From NCBI RefSeq assembly GCF_029893965.1, contig NZ_JARXXP010000022.1:1-64000 (forward strand): DNA of 64,000 nt, given 5' to 3'. This document shows, in pieces, positions 16,828 through 25,069 of the stretch. A program made the translations under genes and the position numbers. The stretch comes from Paenibacillus sp. PastM-3. GTDB lineage: Bacteria; Bacillota; Bacilli; Paenibacillales; Paenibacillaceae. Each line of letters begins with the position of its first letter. Within the stretch, counting starts at the first letter, position 1. The notes beneath the pieces were generated by a model, which was not told the origin of the DNA, ran no database searches, and was given only the letters and a program-made list of their open reading frames with translations.

Positions 16828-18165
16828 ATGAAAGCAACCTGGGAAAAAATAGAGAAGAACCTTGGAGTTCTTGAAGTCGAAGTAGAAGCAGAGCGCGTAG
16901 CTGCTGCCCTCGACAAAGCTTTTAATAAAGTGGTTAAGAAAGCAAACGTACCTGGCTTCCGTAAAGGTAAAGTGCCGCGGCCGATCTTTGAATCCCGTTT
17001 TGGCGTAGAGAGCCTCTACCAGGATGCAATCGACATCCTTCTTCCTGAAGTATACGGCGAAGCTGTTGAGCAGGCTGACATCTTCCCTGTTGACCGTCCT
17101 GAAGTGGACATCGAGCAATTCGCGAAAGGCCAAGCCTTCATCTTCAAAGCGAAGATCACGGTTAAGCCGGAAGTGAAGCTGGGCCAGTACAAAGGCCTGG
17201 AAGTTCCTGCCCAGAAGGCTGAAGTTACTGAAGACGAACTGAACGCTGAACTGAAACGCCTGCAGGAGCGTCACGCTGAGCTGGTTGTTGTTGAAGAAGA
17301 CGCGGCAGTTAACGGCGACATCGCGGTAATCGACTTTGACGGTTCTGTTGACGGCGTTCCTTTCGAAGGCGGTTCGGCTGAGCGTCATTCCCTGGAGCTT
17401 GGCAGCAACTCCTTCATCCCTGGCTTTGAAGAGCAGGTTGTTGGTATGGCTACTGGCGATTTCAAGGATGTTGAAGTTACCTTCCCTGAGAACTACCATG
17501 CAGAGAACCTTGCCGGCAAGGCTGCAGTATTCAAAGTGAAGCTGCACGAAATCAAGCGCAAACAGCTTCCTGAGCTGGATGACGAGTTCGCTAAGGATGT
17601 AAGTGAATTCGACACACTGGAAGAATACAAAGCAGACCTGAAGGCAACGCTTGAATCCCGCAAGCAGGATGAACTCAAAGGCGTACGCGAAAATGCGGTA
17701 GTTGACGCAGCAGCAGCCAACGCTGAAGTTGAAATTCCTGAAGCGATGATCAATAGCGAAGTAGCGAACATGGTTCGTGATTTCGACAACCGTCTTCGTC
17801 AGCAGGGCATGAACATGGACATGTTCCTCAGCTTCTCCGGCCAGACCCGTGAAGATCTTGAAAACCAGATGAAGGGCGATGCCGAGAAGCGCGTCCGCAA
17901 CAACCTGGTTCTTGAAGTGATCGCGAAGGAAGAGAACATCGAGGTTACCGAAGAAGAAGTAACCCAGGAGCTTGCTAATATGGCTGAATCCTTCAAGCGT
18001 ACACCTGAAGAGATCCGCAGCATTCTGGCAGCCAACGGTTCCCTGAGCAGCCTGAACGAAGAAATCTCCCTGCGCAAAACCATCGACCTGCTTGTATCAA
18101 GCAGCGTTGAAGTTGAAGCACCTGCAGCTGAAGAAGCACCGGCTGAAGAAGCAAGCGCTGAGTAA
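16828..18165 (+). CDS. tig: Trigger factor (ribosome-associated chaperone)
   Basis: A 445-residue trigger factor. The N-terminal ribosome-binding domain carries the GFRKGK signature (about residues 43-48) that contacts ribosomal protein L23. A PPIase (FKBP-like) domain follows (VIDFDGSVDGVPFEGGS, FIPGFEEQVVGM, about 165-240), then a helical C-terminal chaperone domain ending in an unusually Ala/Glu-rich tail (about the last 18 residues). It binds nascent chains at the exit tunnel. GGAGGG precedes the ATG. The gene has its own promoter and terminator. Its frequent co-location with clpP and clpX links folding with degradation. Confidence 0.97.
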   Translation: MKATWEKIEKNLGVLEVEVEAERVAAALDKAFNKVVKKANVPGFRKGKVPRPIFESRFGVESLYQDAIDILLPEVYGEAVEQADIFPVDRPEVDIEQFAKGQAFIFKAKITVKPEVKLGQYKGLEVPAQKAEVTEDELNAELKRLQERHAELVVVEEDAAVNGDIAVIDFDGSVDGVPFEGGSAERHSLELGSNSFIPGFEEQVVGMATGDFKDVEVTFPENYHAENLAGKAAVFKVKLHEIKRKQLPELDDEFAKDVSEFDTLEEYKADLKATLESRKQDELKGVRENAVVDAAAANAEVEIPEAMINSEVANMVRDFDNRLRQQGMNMDMFLSFSGQTREDLENQMKGDAEKRVRNNLVLEVIAKEENIEVTEEEVTQELANMAESFKRTPEEIRSILAANGSLSSLNEEISLRKTIDLLVSSSVEVEAPAAEEAPAEEASAE

Positions 18166-18228
18166 GTTCTGCTGTAAACTCCATTTTACCTAGAGCGGCC
18201 AGGCAAGCCGGCCTCCATAATAGCAGTC

Positions 18229-18265
18229 AATAAGGCGCGTAAGTTCTGTTACGTGCCTTATTTTT
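18229..18265 (+). terminator. Rho-independent terminator of tig
   Basis: AATAAGGCGCGTAA (18229-18242) pairs with TTACGTGCCTTATT (18249-18262), one mismatch, followed by a T-rich run. Confidence 0.9.
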
Positions 18266-18380
18266 ATCGGTGGAGGGGCGTTTGTGTGTACATAACCCGA
18301 AGGCGGATTGGCATTCTGCCATGAAGTACGCTATAATGGCAGGCACGCGGTATCATGCTTTTTTTGCCGATAGTGAAAAA

Positions 18381-18409
18381 ATGACATCCCGCCGCGAACG
18401 TGTTAAAAT
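18381..18409 (+). promoter_or_regulatory. Sigma-A-like promoter of clpP
   Basis: ATGACA (18381-18386), 17 bases and TAAAAT (18404-18409), about 50 bases before the ATG. I see no convincing CtsR box (GGTCAAA direct repeat) near it. Confidence 0.55.
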
Positions 18410-18458
18410 ATTTCTGAAACGGTAAGACTAATCTGTATTGAGAAAAGAGGTTGGTGGC

Positions 18459-19049
18459 ATGAGTCTGGTACCTATGGTTGTGGAATCAACTAATCGTGGC
18501 GAACGCTCATACGATATTTATTCCAGATTGCTTAAGGACCGCATTATCTTCCTGAGCAATGCGATTGACGATGATGTTGCCAATCTGGTCATTGCCCAGC
18601 TGCTGTTCCTGGCCGCGGATGACCCGGAAAAAGACATACACTTGTACATCAACTCGCCCGGTGGTTCTGTAACAGCCGGCATGGGTATATATGATACGAT
18701 GCAATATATCAAACCGGACGTTTCAACCATTTGCGTCGGAATGGCAGCCAGCATGGGATCACTATTGCTCACAGCTGGAGCGCCAGGCAAGCGTTATGCG
18801 CTGACCAACAGCGAGGTTATGATTCATCAGCCGCTCGGCGGTGTTCAGGGGCAGGCGTCCGATATTTGGATTCATACAGACTGGATTCTCAAGACGAGAC
18901 AGAAGTTGAATCAGATTTATGTGGAGCGCACAGGTCAACCCCTTGAAAAAATCGAACGGGATACGGACCGCGACAACTTCATGAGCGCGGAAGAAGCGAA
19001 GGAATACGGGCTTATTGACCAGGTACTCTCTTCACCGATCATATCTTAA
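18459..19049 (+). CDS. clpP: ATP-dependent Clp protease proteolytic subunit ClpP
   Basis: A 196-residue serine protease subunit. The catalytic triad can be placed at Ser in the GMAASMGS block, His in the MIHQPLGG block and Asp in the RDTDRDNFM block. It forms the tetradecameric chamber used with ClpX and other Clp ATPases. The start at 18459 (MSLVPMV) follows AGAGGTTGGTGG; the longer frame adds seven residues without support. clpX begins 12 bases after the stop, so the two should share a transcript and encode the complete ClpXP machine. Confidence 0.97.
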   Translation: MSLVPMVVESTNRGERSYDIYSRLLKDRIIFLSNAIDDDVANLVIAQLLFLAADDPEKDIHLYINSPGGSVTAGMGIYDTMQYIKPDVSTICVGMAASMGSLLLTAGAPGKRYALTNSEVMIHQPLGGVQGQASDIWIHTDWILKTRQKLNQIYVERTGQPLEKIERDTDRDNFMSAEEAKEYGLIDQVLSSPIIS

Positions 19050-19061
19050 AGGGGTGGTTAG

Positions 19062-20318
19062 ATGTTTAAATTTAATGATGAAAAAGGGCAGCTGAAATGC
19101 TCCTTTTGCGGTAAGTCACAGGAGCAGGTCCGCAAGCTTGTAGCTGGACCAGGCGTTTATATATGCGACGAATGTATCGAGCTGTGCACGGAAATCGTGG
19201 AAGAGGAGCTCGGTCATGAGGAAGAGCTGGATCTTAAGGATATTCCGAAGCCGAAAGAGATCCGTGACATTCTTGACCAGTACGTAATCGGCCAGGAGCA
19301 GGCGAAGAAATCGCTCTCCGTTGCCGTATACAATCACTACAAGCGTGTCAATAGCCAGAGCAAGATTGAGGATGTTGAGCTGACCAAGAGTAATATTCTG
19401 CTGCTCGGTCCGACCGGTTCCGGTAAGACCCTGCTGGCCCAGACGATGGCCAAGATCATCAACGTTCCTTTTGCCATTGCAGACGCTACTTCCCTTACTG
19501 AAGCCGGCTATGTCGGTGAAGATGTGGAGAACATTCTGCTCAAGCTGATCCAGGCTGCAGATTACGATGTTGAGAAGGCCGAACGCGGCATTATCTATAT
19601 TGACGAAATTGATAAAGTAGCCCGTAAATCCGAGAACCCGTCGATTACCCGCGACGTTTCCGGTGAAGGCGTGCAGCAGGCGCTGCTGAAGATTCTGGAA
19701 GGTACCGTCGCTTCCGTTCCTCCGCAAGGCGGACGCAAGCACCCTCACCAGGAGTTCATTCAGATCGACACGACGAACATCCTGTTCATCGTCGGCGGTG
19801 CATTTGACGGGCTGGAGCAGATGATCAAACGCCGTATCGGCAAAAAAGTCATCGGCTTCAATGCTGCAGTTGAAGGCCAGAAGGATCTGAAAGCCGGTGA
19901 ATACCTGTCTATGGTATTGCCTGAAGACTTGCTGAAATTCGGACTCATCCCTGAGTTTGTAGGCCGTCTGCCGGTCATTTCCACGCTGGAGCCGCTTGAC
20001 GAAACAACCTTGGTACGCATTCTCTCTGAACCTAAGAATGCATTGACCAAGCAGTACATCAAGCTGCTGGAGATGGACAATGTGGCGCTGAAGTTTGAAC
20101 CGCAGGCCCTTGAAGCTATTGCCAAGGAAGCGATCAAACGCAACACAGGTGCCCGCGGTCTGCGTGCCATCATTGAGAGCATCATGCTCGATGTGATGTA
20201 CGAGGTTCCGTCACGCGACGATATCAAGGATTGCGTGATTACGGAGCAGGTTGTCCAGGAGAAAGCACTGCCTGAGCTGGGCATCAAGAAAGACAAAAAG
20301 AAAGAGGAAAGCGCCTAA
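19062..20318 (+). CDS. clpX: ATP-dependent Clp protease ATPase subunit ClpX
   Basis: A 418-residue AAA+ unfoldase. The N-terminal zinc-binding domain has four cysteines (CSFCGK ... CDECIELC, residues about 14-43). The ATPase shows Walker A GPTGSGKT, Walker B IYIDEIDK, the pore loop GYVGED and the [11 protein letters not shown] segment. The IGF loop that docks ClpP is present ([13 protein letters not shown] region). It unfolds tagged proteins and feeds them to ClpP, encoded immediately upstream. AAAGGGG precedes the ATG. Confidence 0.97.
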   Translation: MFKFNDEKGQLKCSFCGKSQEQVRKLVAGPGVYICDECIELCTEIVEEELGHEEELDLKDIPKPKEIRDILDQYVIGQEQAKKSLSVAVYNHYKRVNSQSKIEDVELTKSNILLLGPTGSGKTLLAQTMAKIINVPFAIADATSLTEAGYVGEDVENILLKLIQAADYDVEKAERGIIYIDEIDKVARKSENPSITRDVSGEGVQQALLKILEGTVASVPPQGGRKHPHQEFIQIDTTNILFIVGGAFDGLEQMIKRRIGKKVIGFNAAVEGQKDLKAGEYLSMVLPEDLLKFGLIPEFVGRLPVISTLEPLDETTLVRILSEPKNALTKQYIKLLEMDNVALKFEPQALEAIAKEAIKRNTGARGLRAIIESIMLDVMYEVPSRDDIKDCVITEQVVQEKALPELGIKKDKKKEESA

Positions 20319-20352
20319 GAGCCGCTAGCCTTACAATAAACCACATCACAGC

Positions 20353-20407
20353 CTCCACCGTTCTCCCGCTTATCCCGCTTCACGGCGGAGCGGGAGGGGT
20401 GGAGCTT
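20353..20407 (+). terminator. Hairpin after clpX, weak terminator or leader structure
   Basis: CTCCACC...CTCCCGCT (20353-20370) pairs with AGCGGGAG...GGTGGAG (20389-20404), giving a GC-rich stem. The tail is only CTTT, so termination may be partial and ispG may be read from the clpX transcript. Confidence 0.5.
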
Positions 20408-20433
20408 TGACCGTTATGGGGGAGAGAGAAACC

Positions 20434-21573
20434 ATGTTCTTGAGACACCAGACCCGGCCCGTCAATGTCGGCGGCGTAATTATCGGGGGTAACAACGAGG
20501 TTGCTATTCAAAGCATGTGTACGACCAAGACCGCTGACGTAGAAGCTACAGTGGCTGAAATTCTGCGTCTGGAAGAAGCAGGCTGCCAGATCGTGCGCGT
20601 AACCGTCAACAATGAAGAAGCGGCTGCAGCGATCAAAGAGATCAAGAAGCGGATTCATATTCCGCTTGTTGCGGATATTCATTTTAACTATAAGCTGGCG
20701 CTGCTGGCGATTGAGAACGGTATCGATAAGGTACGGATCAATCCCGGCAATATCGGCCGCCGTGACAAGGTGGAAGCGGTAGTCAAAGCTTGCAAGGACA
20801 AAGGCATTCCCATCCGGATCGGGGTTAATGCAGGTTCCCTGGAGACACATCTCCTGGAGAAATACGGTTATCCGACACCGGAAGCAATGGTAGAAAGTGC
20901 TTTGTATCATATCGGTATTCTGGAAGAGCTTGATTTCCATGATATTATCGTCTCGCTGAAGGCTTCGGATGTTCCTATGGCCATTGAAGCTTACCGCAAG
21001 GCGGCAGAGGTCATCCCTTATCCGCTGCATCTCGGGATTACCGAGTCTGGCACATTGTTTGCCGGAACGGTGAAGAGCTCGGCGGGGATCGGTGCGTTGC
21101 TCTCGATGGGCATCGGCAGCACCGTCCGTATCTCGCTTAGTGCTGACCCGGTAGAAGAGGTTAAGGTGGCGCGTGAGCTGCTCAAGACCTTTGGCCTGAT
21201 CTCCAATGCGGCTACGCTAATCTCCTGCCCGACCTGCGGACGTCTGGATATTGACCTCTTTTCCATCGCGAATGAAGTGGAAGAGTACATTTCCAAGCTG
21301 AAGGTGCCGATCAAGGTGTCGGTGCTGGGCTGTGCCGTTAACGGTCCCGGAGAAGCGCGTGAAGCAGACATCGGCATTGCCGGTGCCCGCGGTGAAGGAC
21401 TGCTGTTCCGTTACGGCCAGATGATCCGCAAGGTGCCTGAAGCCGAGCTGGTATCCGAGCTGAAGAAGGAAATTGACGTCATCGTTGAGCATTTTGAACG
21501 GACAGGCGAAATTCCGGGGCGTAAGCATGCCAATCTGGCGCCGGCTGTGCAGCCGGTAAGCCCGGAAGCTTAA
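20434..21573 (+). CDS. ispG: 4-hydroxy-3-methylbut-2-enyl diphosphate synthase IspG (GcpE)
   Basis: A 379-residue [4Fe-4S] enzyme that converts methylerythritol cyclodiphosphate to HMBPP in the MEP isoprenoid pathway. The N-terminal TIM-barrel-like part contains [14 protein letters not shown] and [12 protein letters not shown]. The three cluster cysteines are in SCPTCGR and [10 protein letters not shown] near residues 265-310, as in the family. The ATG at 20434 follows GGGAGA; the upstream in-frame TTG is not supported. It is an insertion relative to the Bacillus tig-clpX-lonB order. Confidence 0.96.
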   Translation: MFLRHQTRPVNVGGVIIGGNNEVAIQSMCTTKTADVEATVAEILRLEEAGCQIVRVTVNNEEAAAAIKEIKKRIHIPLVADIHFNYKLALLAIENGIDKVRINPGNIGRRDKVEAVVKACKDKGIPIRIGVNAGSLETHLLEKYGYPTPEAMVESALYHIGILEELDFHDIIVSLKASDVPMAIEAYRKAAEVIPYPLHLGITESGTLFAGTVKSSAGIGALLSMGIGSTVRISLSADPVEEVKVARELLKTFGLISNAATLISCPTCGRLDIDLFSIANEVEEYISKLKVPIKVSVLGCAVNGPGEAREADIGIAGARGEGLLFRYGQMIRKVPEAELVSELKKEIDVIVEHFERTGEIPGRKHANLAPAVQPVSPEA

Positions 21574-21606
21574 TTGAACTTATTATACCTTAAAGAAGTG
21601 ACGGAG

Positions 21607-21656
21607 AACGTTCCTTTCACCCCGGTTGACCGGTGGTGAACGGGGCGTTTTTTTTT
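21607..21656 (+). terminator. Rho-independent terminator of ispG
   Basis: An imperfect stem (AACGTTCC...TCACCCCGG, loop TTGA, CCGGTGGTGA...GGGGCGTT) is followed by nine T. Confidence 0.85.
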
Positions 21657-21694
21657 GTTGTTTTACAGAGAATCAGTCTATGGAGGATGGGAAG

Positions 21695-22372
21695 ATGAAT
21701 TTGAATTATAAGCAAGCACATGGGGAGTTTATGCAGCTTCATCTGGAGTGCAGATCCGGGGAACGCAGGGGAAGGCTCGAGCGGGGACACCGGCATGCAG
21801 AAGAATTGTTTTTACGTAATGTATGGTGGCCGCTTCGCGGTGGTTTCGCAGATCTTCATCCGGAGTACGAAGTGCTTGATTGGCGTGGACGTTCGTACTT
21901 TGCTGATTTTGCTTTTTTGCCGGGTCATTTCAAGCTCCTCTTGGAGATCAAGGGATATGGCGCTCATGTAAAGGATATGGATCGGCAGAAGTACAGCAAC
22001 GAGCTGAATCGTGAAACTTTTTTGTGTGCGATGGGTTACCAGGTGATTTCCTTTGCTTACAACGATGTGGAGCAGCGTCCTGATTTGTGTATGACATTAA
22101 TGCGCATGGTGCTCGGCAGATATATGACGGCAGCTGTGCCGGAAGGAAAAACGCTGCTGGCAGAAAGAGAAGTCATCCGATTCGTCATACGTCAGGCCGG
22201 ACCGGTACGTCCACAGGACATCGCTAAATATTTCGGGCTTGATCCCAAAACGGCCAGGCAAATGTTATACAAATTATGCGATAAAGGCTGGCTTAGTCCG
22301 GTAAAACGTGGTGATGGCATCCGTAAAGTAAGGTATGAGCTGGCGCGTGATGTGCTAAATTATTGGGAATGA
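21695..22372 (+). CDS. PD-(D/E)XK-like endonuclease domain with C-terminal winged helix
   Basis: The 225-residue protein has an N-terminal domain with features of a DUF559/Vsr-like PD-(D/E)XK fold: a basic helix (ERGHRHAEELFLRN), a strand with D (YFADFAFLPG) and LLLEIKGYGAH, in which the ExK pair would be catalytic. Then comes a YSNELNRETFLCAMGYQVISFAY segment like the end of very-short-patch or DUF559 nucleases. The last 60 residues look like a winged helix (PQDIAKYFGLDPKTARQMLYKLCDKGWL). The start at 21695 has GGAGG 8 bases upstream. Function is unknown: a DNA-binding or DNA-cleaving regulator is possible. It sits alone between terminators in a housekeeping block. Confidence 0.65.
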   Translation: MNLNYKQAHGEFMQLHLECRSGERRGRLERGHRHAEELFLRNVWWPLRGGFADLHPEYEVLDWRGRSYFADFAFLPGHFKLLLEIKGYGAHVKDMDRQKYSNELNRETFLCAMGYQVISFAYNDVEQRPDLCMTLMRMVLGRYMTAAVPEGKTLLAEREVIRFVIRQAGPVRPQDIAKYFGLDPKTARQMLYKLCDKGWLSPVKRGDGIRKVRYELARDVLNYWE

Positions 22373-22458
22373 GGCTTTACTGGGGCTGTGGACAGAGTGA
22401 AAAGATATAGCGGGAAATAGTCGCTTTAATCTTGTTGCAATTCTGTTTAAATTACGGA

Positions 22459-22591
22459 TAGCGGGAAATTCTCCCGGTAATTTCATGAGAAAGTTCAAAT
22501 ACAGCCATTTGTTCAACATTATAGGGCGAAACTCCCTCTAATTAAGCTATGGGTCGCTATATGGGCAAATTAGAGGGTGTTATTCCCGCTA
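22459..22591. repeat. Nested inverted-repeat intergenic element
   Basis: In the 350-base gap before lonB, TAGCGGGAA (22459-22467, with another copy at 22408-22416) is the reverse complement of TTCCCGCTA (22583-22591). Within this, CCCTCTAATT (22534-22543) pairs perfectly with AATTAGAGGG (22568-22577). The architecture resembles the element at 14931-15065, though the sequences differ. No gene is seen in 22373-22722. Confidence 0.7.
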
Positions 22592-22722
22592 GAGTGCGAA
22601 GAATGGCCAAACTTTCATAAATACGGCCTTACGGCGTTTACTAATTTCTGAAACGGCTATACTACCTAGTAGCAGCCAATTGGGCCGAACAGATAGACAT
22701 GAATGAAACAGGAGGGTGACCT

Positions 22723-24429
22723 ATGGAATTAGGTATATTGCTGATGATCGTGCAGCTCTTTTTCGCGCTGGTTATCGGCGTTTATTTTTGGAATCTGCTG
22801 CGTGGACAAAAGACCAACAAAACCGCGGTGGACCGGGAGTCACGCAAGGAGCTGGATAAGCTGCGGAAAATGCGGATGATCTCCCTGACCAAGCCGCTCT
22901 CGGAGAAGACGCGTCCGGCCTCAATCGGAGATATTGTCGGGCAGAAGGACGGTCTGCGCGCGCTCAAAGCGGCGCTCTGCAGCGCGAATCCCCAGCACGT
23001 GATCATTTACGGGCCGCCGGGAGTCGGCAAGACTGCGGCAGCCCGGGTGGTCATGGAAGAGGCGAAGAAGAACGCGCTCTCTCCCTTTAAGCATGATGCG
23101 AAGTTTACAGAGATTGATGCGACTACGGCGCGTTTTGACGAGCGGGGGATTGCCGATCCGCTGATCGGTTCTGTGCATGACCCGATTTATCAGGGTGCCG
23201 GAGCGATGGGGATTGCCGGAGTGCCGCAGCCCAAGCCGGGAGCAGTGACGAAGGCACACGGGGGCATCCTGTTCCTCGATGAGATCGGCGAGCTGCATCC
23301 CATTCAGATGAACAAGCTGCTCAAGGTGCTGGAGGACCGCAAGGTGCTGCTGGAGAGTGCCTACTATAACTCGGAGGACAGCAACACGCCGGCTTATATT
23401 CATGACATTTTCCAGAATGGCCTGCCCGCCGATTTCCGGCTGGTTGGAGCGACTACACGCTCACCGGATGAAATTTCGCCTGCCTTACGCTCACGCTGCA
23501 TGGAGATTTATTTCCGGCCGCTGCTGCCGGAGGAGATTGAGGTCATTGCCAGGGATGCCATCCAGAAGATCGGCCTGAAGCCGAGTCCGGAAGCGGTGGC
23601 TGTAGTCCAGCAGTACGCGACTAACGGCCGTGAAGCCGTGAACATGATCCAGCTGGCGGCCGGCCTTGCGCTGACCGAGCAGCGGGATACGCTGAGCGCG
23701 GCGGAAGTGGAGTGGGTAGCAGGCAGCAGCCAGCTGCCGCTGCGCACCGAGCGCAAAATCCCGACCTCCCCGCAGATCGGGCTGGTCAACGGGCTCGCCG
23801 TCTATGGGCCCGGCATGGGCACACTGCTGGAGATTGAGGTATCTGCCGCACTGGCGAAGAGCGGGCAGGGTCGGCTGAACATCACCGGCGTAGTCGATGA
23901 AGAAGAGATTGGCGGCGGCTCCCGGACGATCCGCCGCAAGAGTATGGCCAAGGGCTCTGTCGAGAACGTGCTCACCGTGCTGCGCATGATGAACCTGGAG
24001 CCGGACCGGTATGACCTGCATGTGAACTTTCCCGGCGGCACGCCGATTGACGGCCCGTCTGCCGGTGTAGCGATGGCTGTTGCCATCGTCTCCGCCATCC
24101 GCCAGCTGCCGGTAGATAATACCGTCGCCATCACCGGCGAGATTGGCATCCATGGCCGCGTGAAGCCGGTCGGCGGCGTCATCGCCAAGGTCGAAGCCGC
24201 CTTCCAGGCCGGCGCGACCACTGTCTTTATCCCGAAGGATAACTGGCAGTCCTTGTTCGCCGATGTTGCACCGCTTCAGGTCATCCCCGTCGATACCGTC
24301 GACGAGGTCTTCCGTCACCTGTTCGGCTCCGGCACCGCTGACATCCGCCTGCCGGCAGTATCGGGCGAGACGTTCTCCTCGGCTTCGCTGCTCAAGGCGG
24401 ATGCTGCGGGGGAAGGTGCGCAGGCGTAA
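22723..24429 (+). CDS. lonB: ATP-dependent protease LonB
   Basis: A 568-residue membrane-anchored Lon-family protease of the Bacillus LonB kind. One N-terminal membrane segment (about residues 4-25) is followed by an AAA+ domain (Walker A GPPGVGKT near residue 99; Walker B GILFLDEIGEL) and a C-terminal serine-lysine protease domain (catalytic Ser in the DGPSAGVAMA block near 448, Lys in the VKPVGGVIAK block near 490). In Bacillus LonB is made during sporulation in the forespore. The ATG has AGGAGGG upstream. It is followed by a terminator and then, after two small genes, lonA. Confidence 0.95.
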   Translation: MELGILLMIVQLFFALVIGVYFWNLLRGQKTNKTAVDRESRKELDKLRKMRMISLTKPLSEKTRPASIGDIVGQKDGLRALKAALCSANPQHVIIYGPPGVGKTAAARVVMEEAKKNALSPFKHDAKFTEIDATTARFDERGIADPLIGSVHDPIYQGAGAMGIAGVPQPKPGAVTKAHGGILFLDEIGELHPIQMNKLLKVLEDRKVLLESAYYNSEDSNTPAYIHDIFQNGLPADFRLVGATTRSPDEISPALRSRCMEIYFRPLLPEEIEVIARDAIQKIGLKPSPEAVAVVQQYATNGREAVNMIQLAAGLALTEQRDTLSAAEVEWVAGSSQLPLRTERKIPTSPQIGLVNGLAVYGPGMGTLLEIEVSAALAKSGQGRLNITGVVDEEEIGGGSRTIRRKSMAKGSVENVLTVLRMMNLEPDRYDLHVNFPGGTPIDGPSAGVAMAVAIVSAIRQLPVDNTVAITGEIGIHGRVKPVGGVIAKVEAAFQAGATTVFIPKDNWQSLFADVAPLQVIPVDTVDEVFRHLFGSGTADIRLPAVSGETFSSASLLKADAAGEGAQA

Positions 24430-24445
24430 GCTCGAAGGGATATGG

Positions 24446-24475
24446 AGGCTGTCTCTCAGAGGCAGCCTTATTTGT
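24446..24475 (+). terminator. Rho-independent terminator of lonB
   Basis: AGGCTGTCTC (24446-24455) pairs with GAGGCAGCCT (24459-24468) around a TCA loop (one G-U), followed by TTATTTG. Confidence 0.85.
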
Positions 24476-24560
24476 ATGTAGCAACAAATCTCACTTACAT
24501 AATTGGTAATTTTCAGGTATTATATTAAGATGTTGTGAAATTACTGAATAGGAGTCCGCA

Positions 24561-24665
24561 ATGCTGAACAAGCCGTTACATAGAAAGTATATTATAGCTC
24601 TCCTGATTATCCTGCTGTTTCTTTTTTCTTTCCTGCTGCCGGTTAAGGCGAATATTCTTGGATAG
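24561..24665 (+). CDS. Small hydrophobic peptide, 34 residues
   Basis: ATG at 24561, preceded by AGGAG at 7 bases, opens a 34-codon frame: a basic start (LNKPLHRK) followed by one hydrophobic segment (about residues 10-27, ending LLPVKA) and a stop at 24663-24665. It could be a single-span membrane peptide. The segment is also signal-peptide-like but leaves only four residues after it. TTACAT and TATTAT 17 bases apart (from about 24491) could be its promoter. Such small membrane peptides beside protease genes can be regulators, but nothing here proves that. Confidence 0.5.
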   Translation: MLNKPLHRKYIIALLIILLFLFSFLLPVKANILG

Positions 24666-24730
24666 TTCGCTTAATCCCTCATAGAATTGGTTAATAATCA
24701 ATACTAACAATTCAGCAAAGGGGGATGCTC

Positions 24731-24886
24731 ATGCTACACGAATGGAGACGCAAGTGGAATGACTTTCTGGCCGGGTACTATGAAACTCTTTATGCCGATT
24801 GCCTCGTTCCCGCCAAAAGAGAAGAGCTGCTGTTGAAAGCCCGCGAGCATTCATACAGATCCTATAGATTGAGCCGGACGCCGTGA
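24731..24886 (+). CDS. Small basic protein, 51 residues
   Basis: ATG at 24731 follows AAAGGGGG by six bases (a second in-frame ATG at 24725 lies against that site). The 51-residue product is aromatic and basic (HEWRRKWNDFLAGYYETLY; KREELLLKAREH), with no signal or membrane segment. Its TGA stop lies exactly in the tetraloop of its own terminator, supporting that this is a real, compact transcription unit. The family is not recognised. Confidence 0.6.
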   Translation: MLHEWRRKWNDFLAGYYETLYADCLVPAKREELLLKAREHSYRSYRLSRTP

Positions 24887-24898
24887 GGCGTCTTTTTT
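24877..24898 (+). terminator. Terminator enclosing the stop codon of the 51-residue gene
   Basis: GACGCC (24877-24882), loop GTGA, GGCGTC (24887-24892) and six T. The loop contains the TGA stop. Confidence 0.85.
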
Positions 24899-24995
24899 AA
24901 TCTTGGGAACTTGGACATATTCTATAATAAAAGCACTAATAATACATAACGAATGTCCTGTACAAAAAAAGGACTGCTGCTTAACGTGCTGCCAG

Positions 24996-25025
24996 TTGGT
25001 GTTTTCAACCTGCTTTTGTTAAAAT
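24996..25025 (+). promoter_or_regulatory. Possible sigma-A promoter of lonA
   Basis: TTGGTG (24996-25001), 18 bases and TAAAAT (25020-25025) lie about 45 bases before the lonA start. Confidence 0.45.
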
Positions 25026-25069
25026 GATCTATATGACATAACTTGAGAACCATGGGAGGTGCGAAAGCG

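Noticed and set aside
18381-18458. CtsR operator upstream of clpP
   Set aside because: No GGTCAAA-type direct repeat could be found, so CtsR control is not claimed.
24996-25025. Heat-shock (CIRCE or CtsR) element at lonA
   Set aside because: Neither the CIRCE inverted repeat nor a CtsR heptad repeat is visible in the leader.
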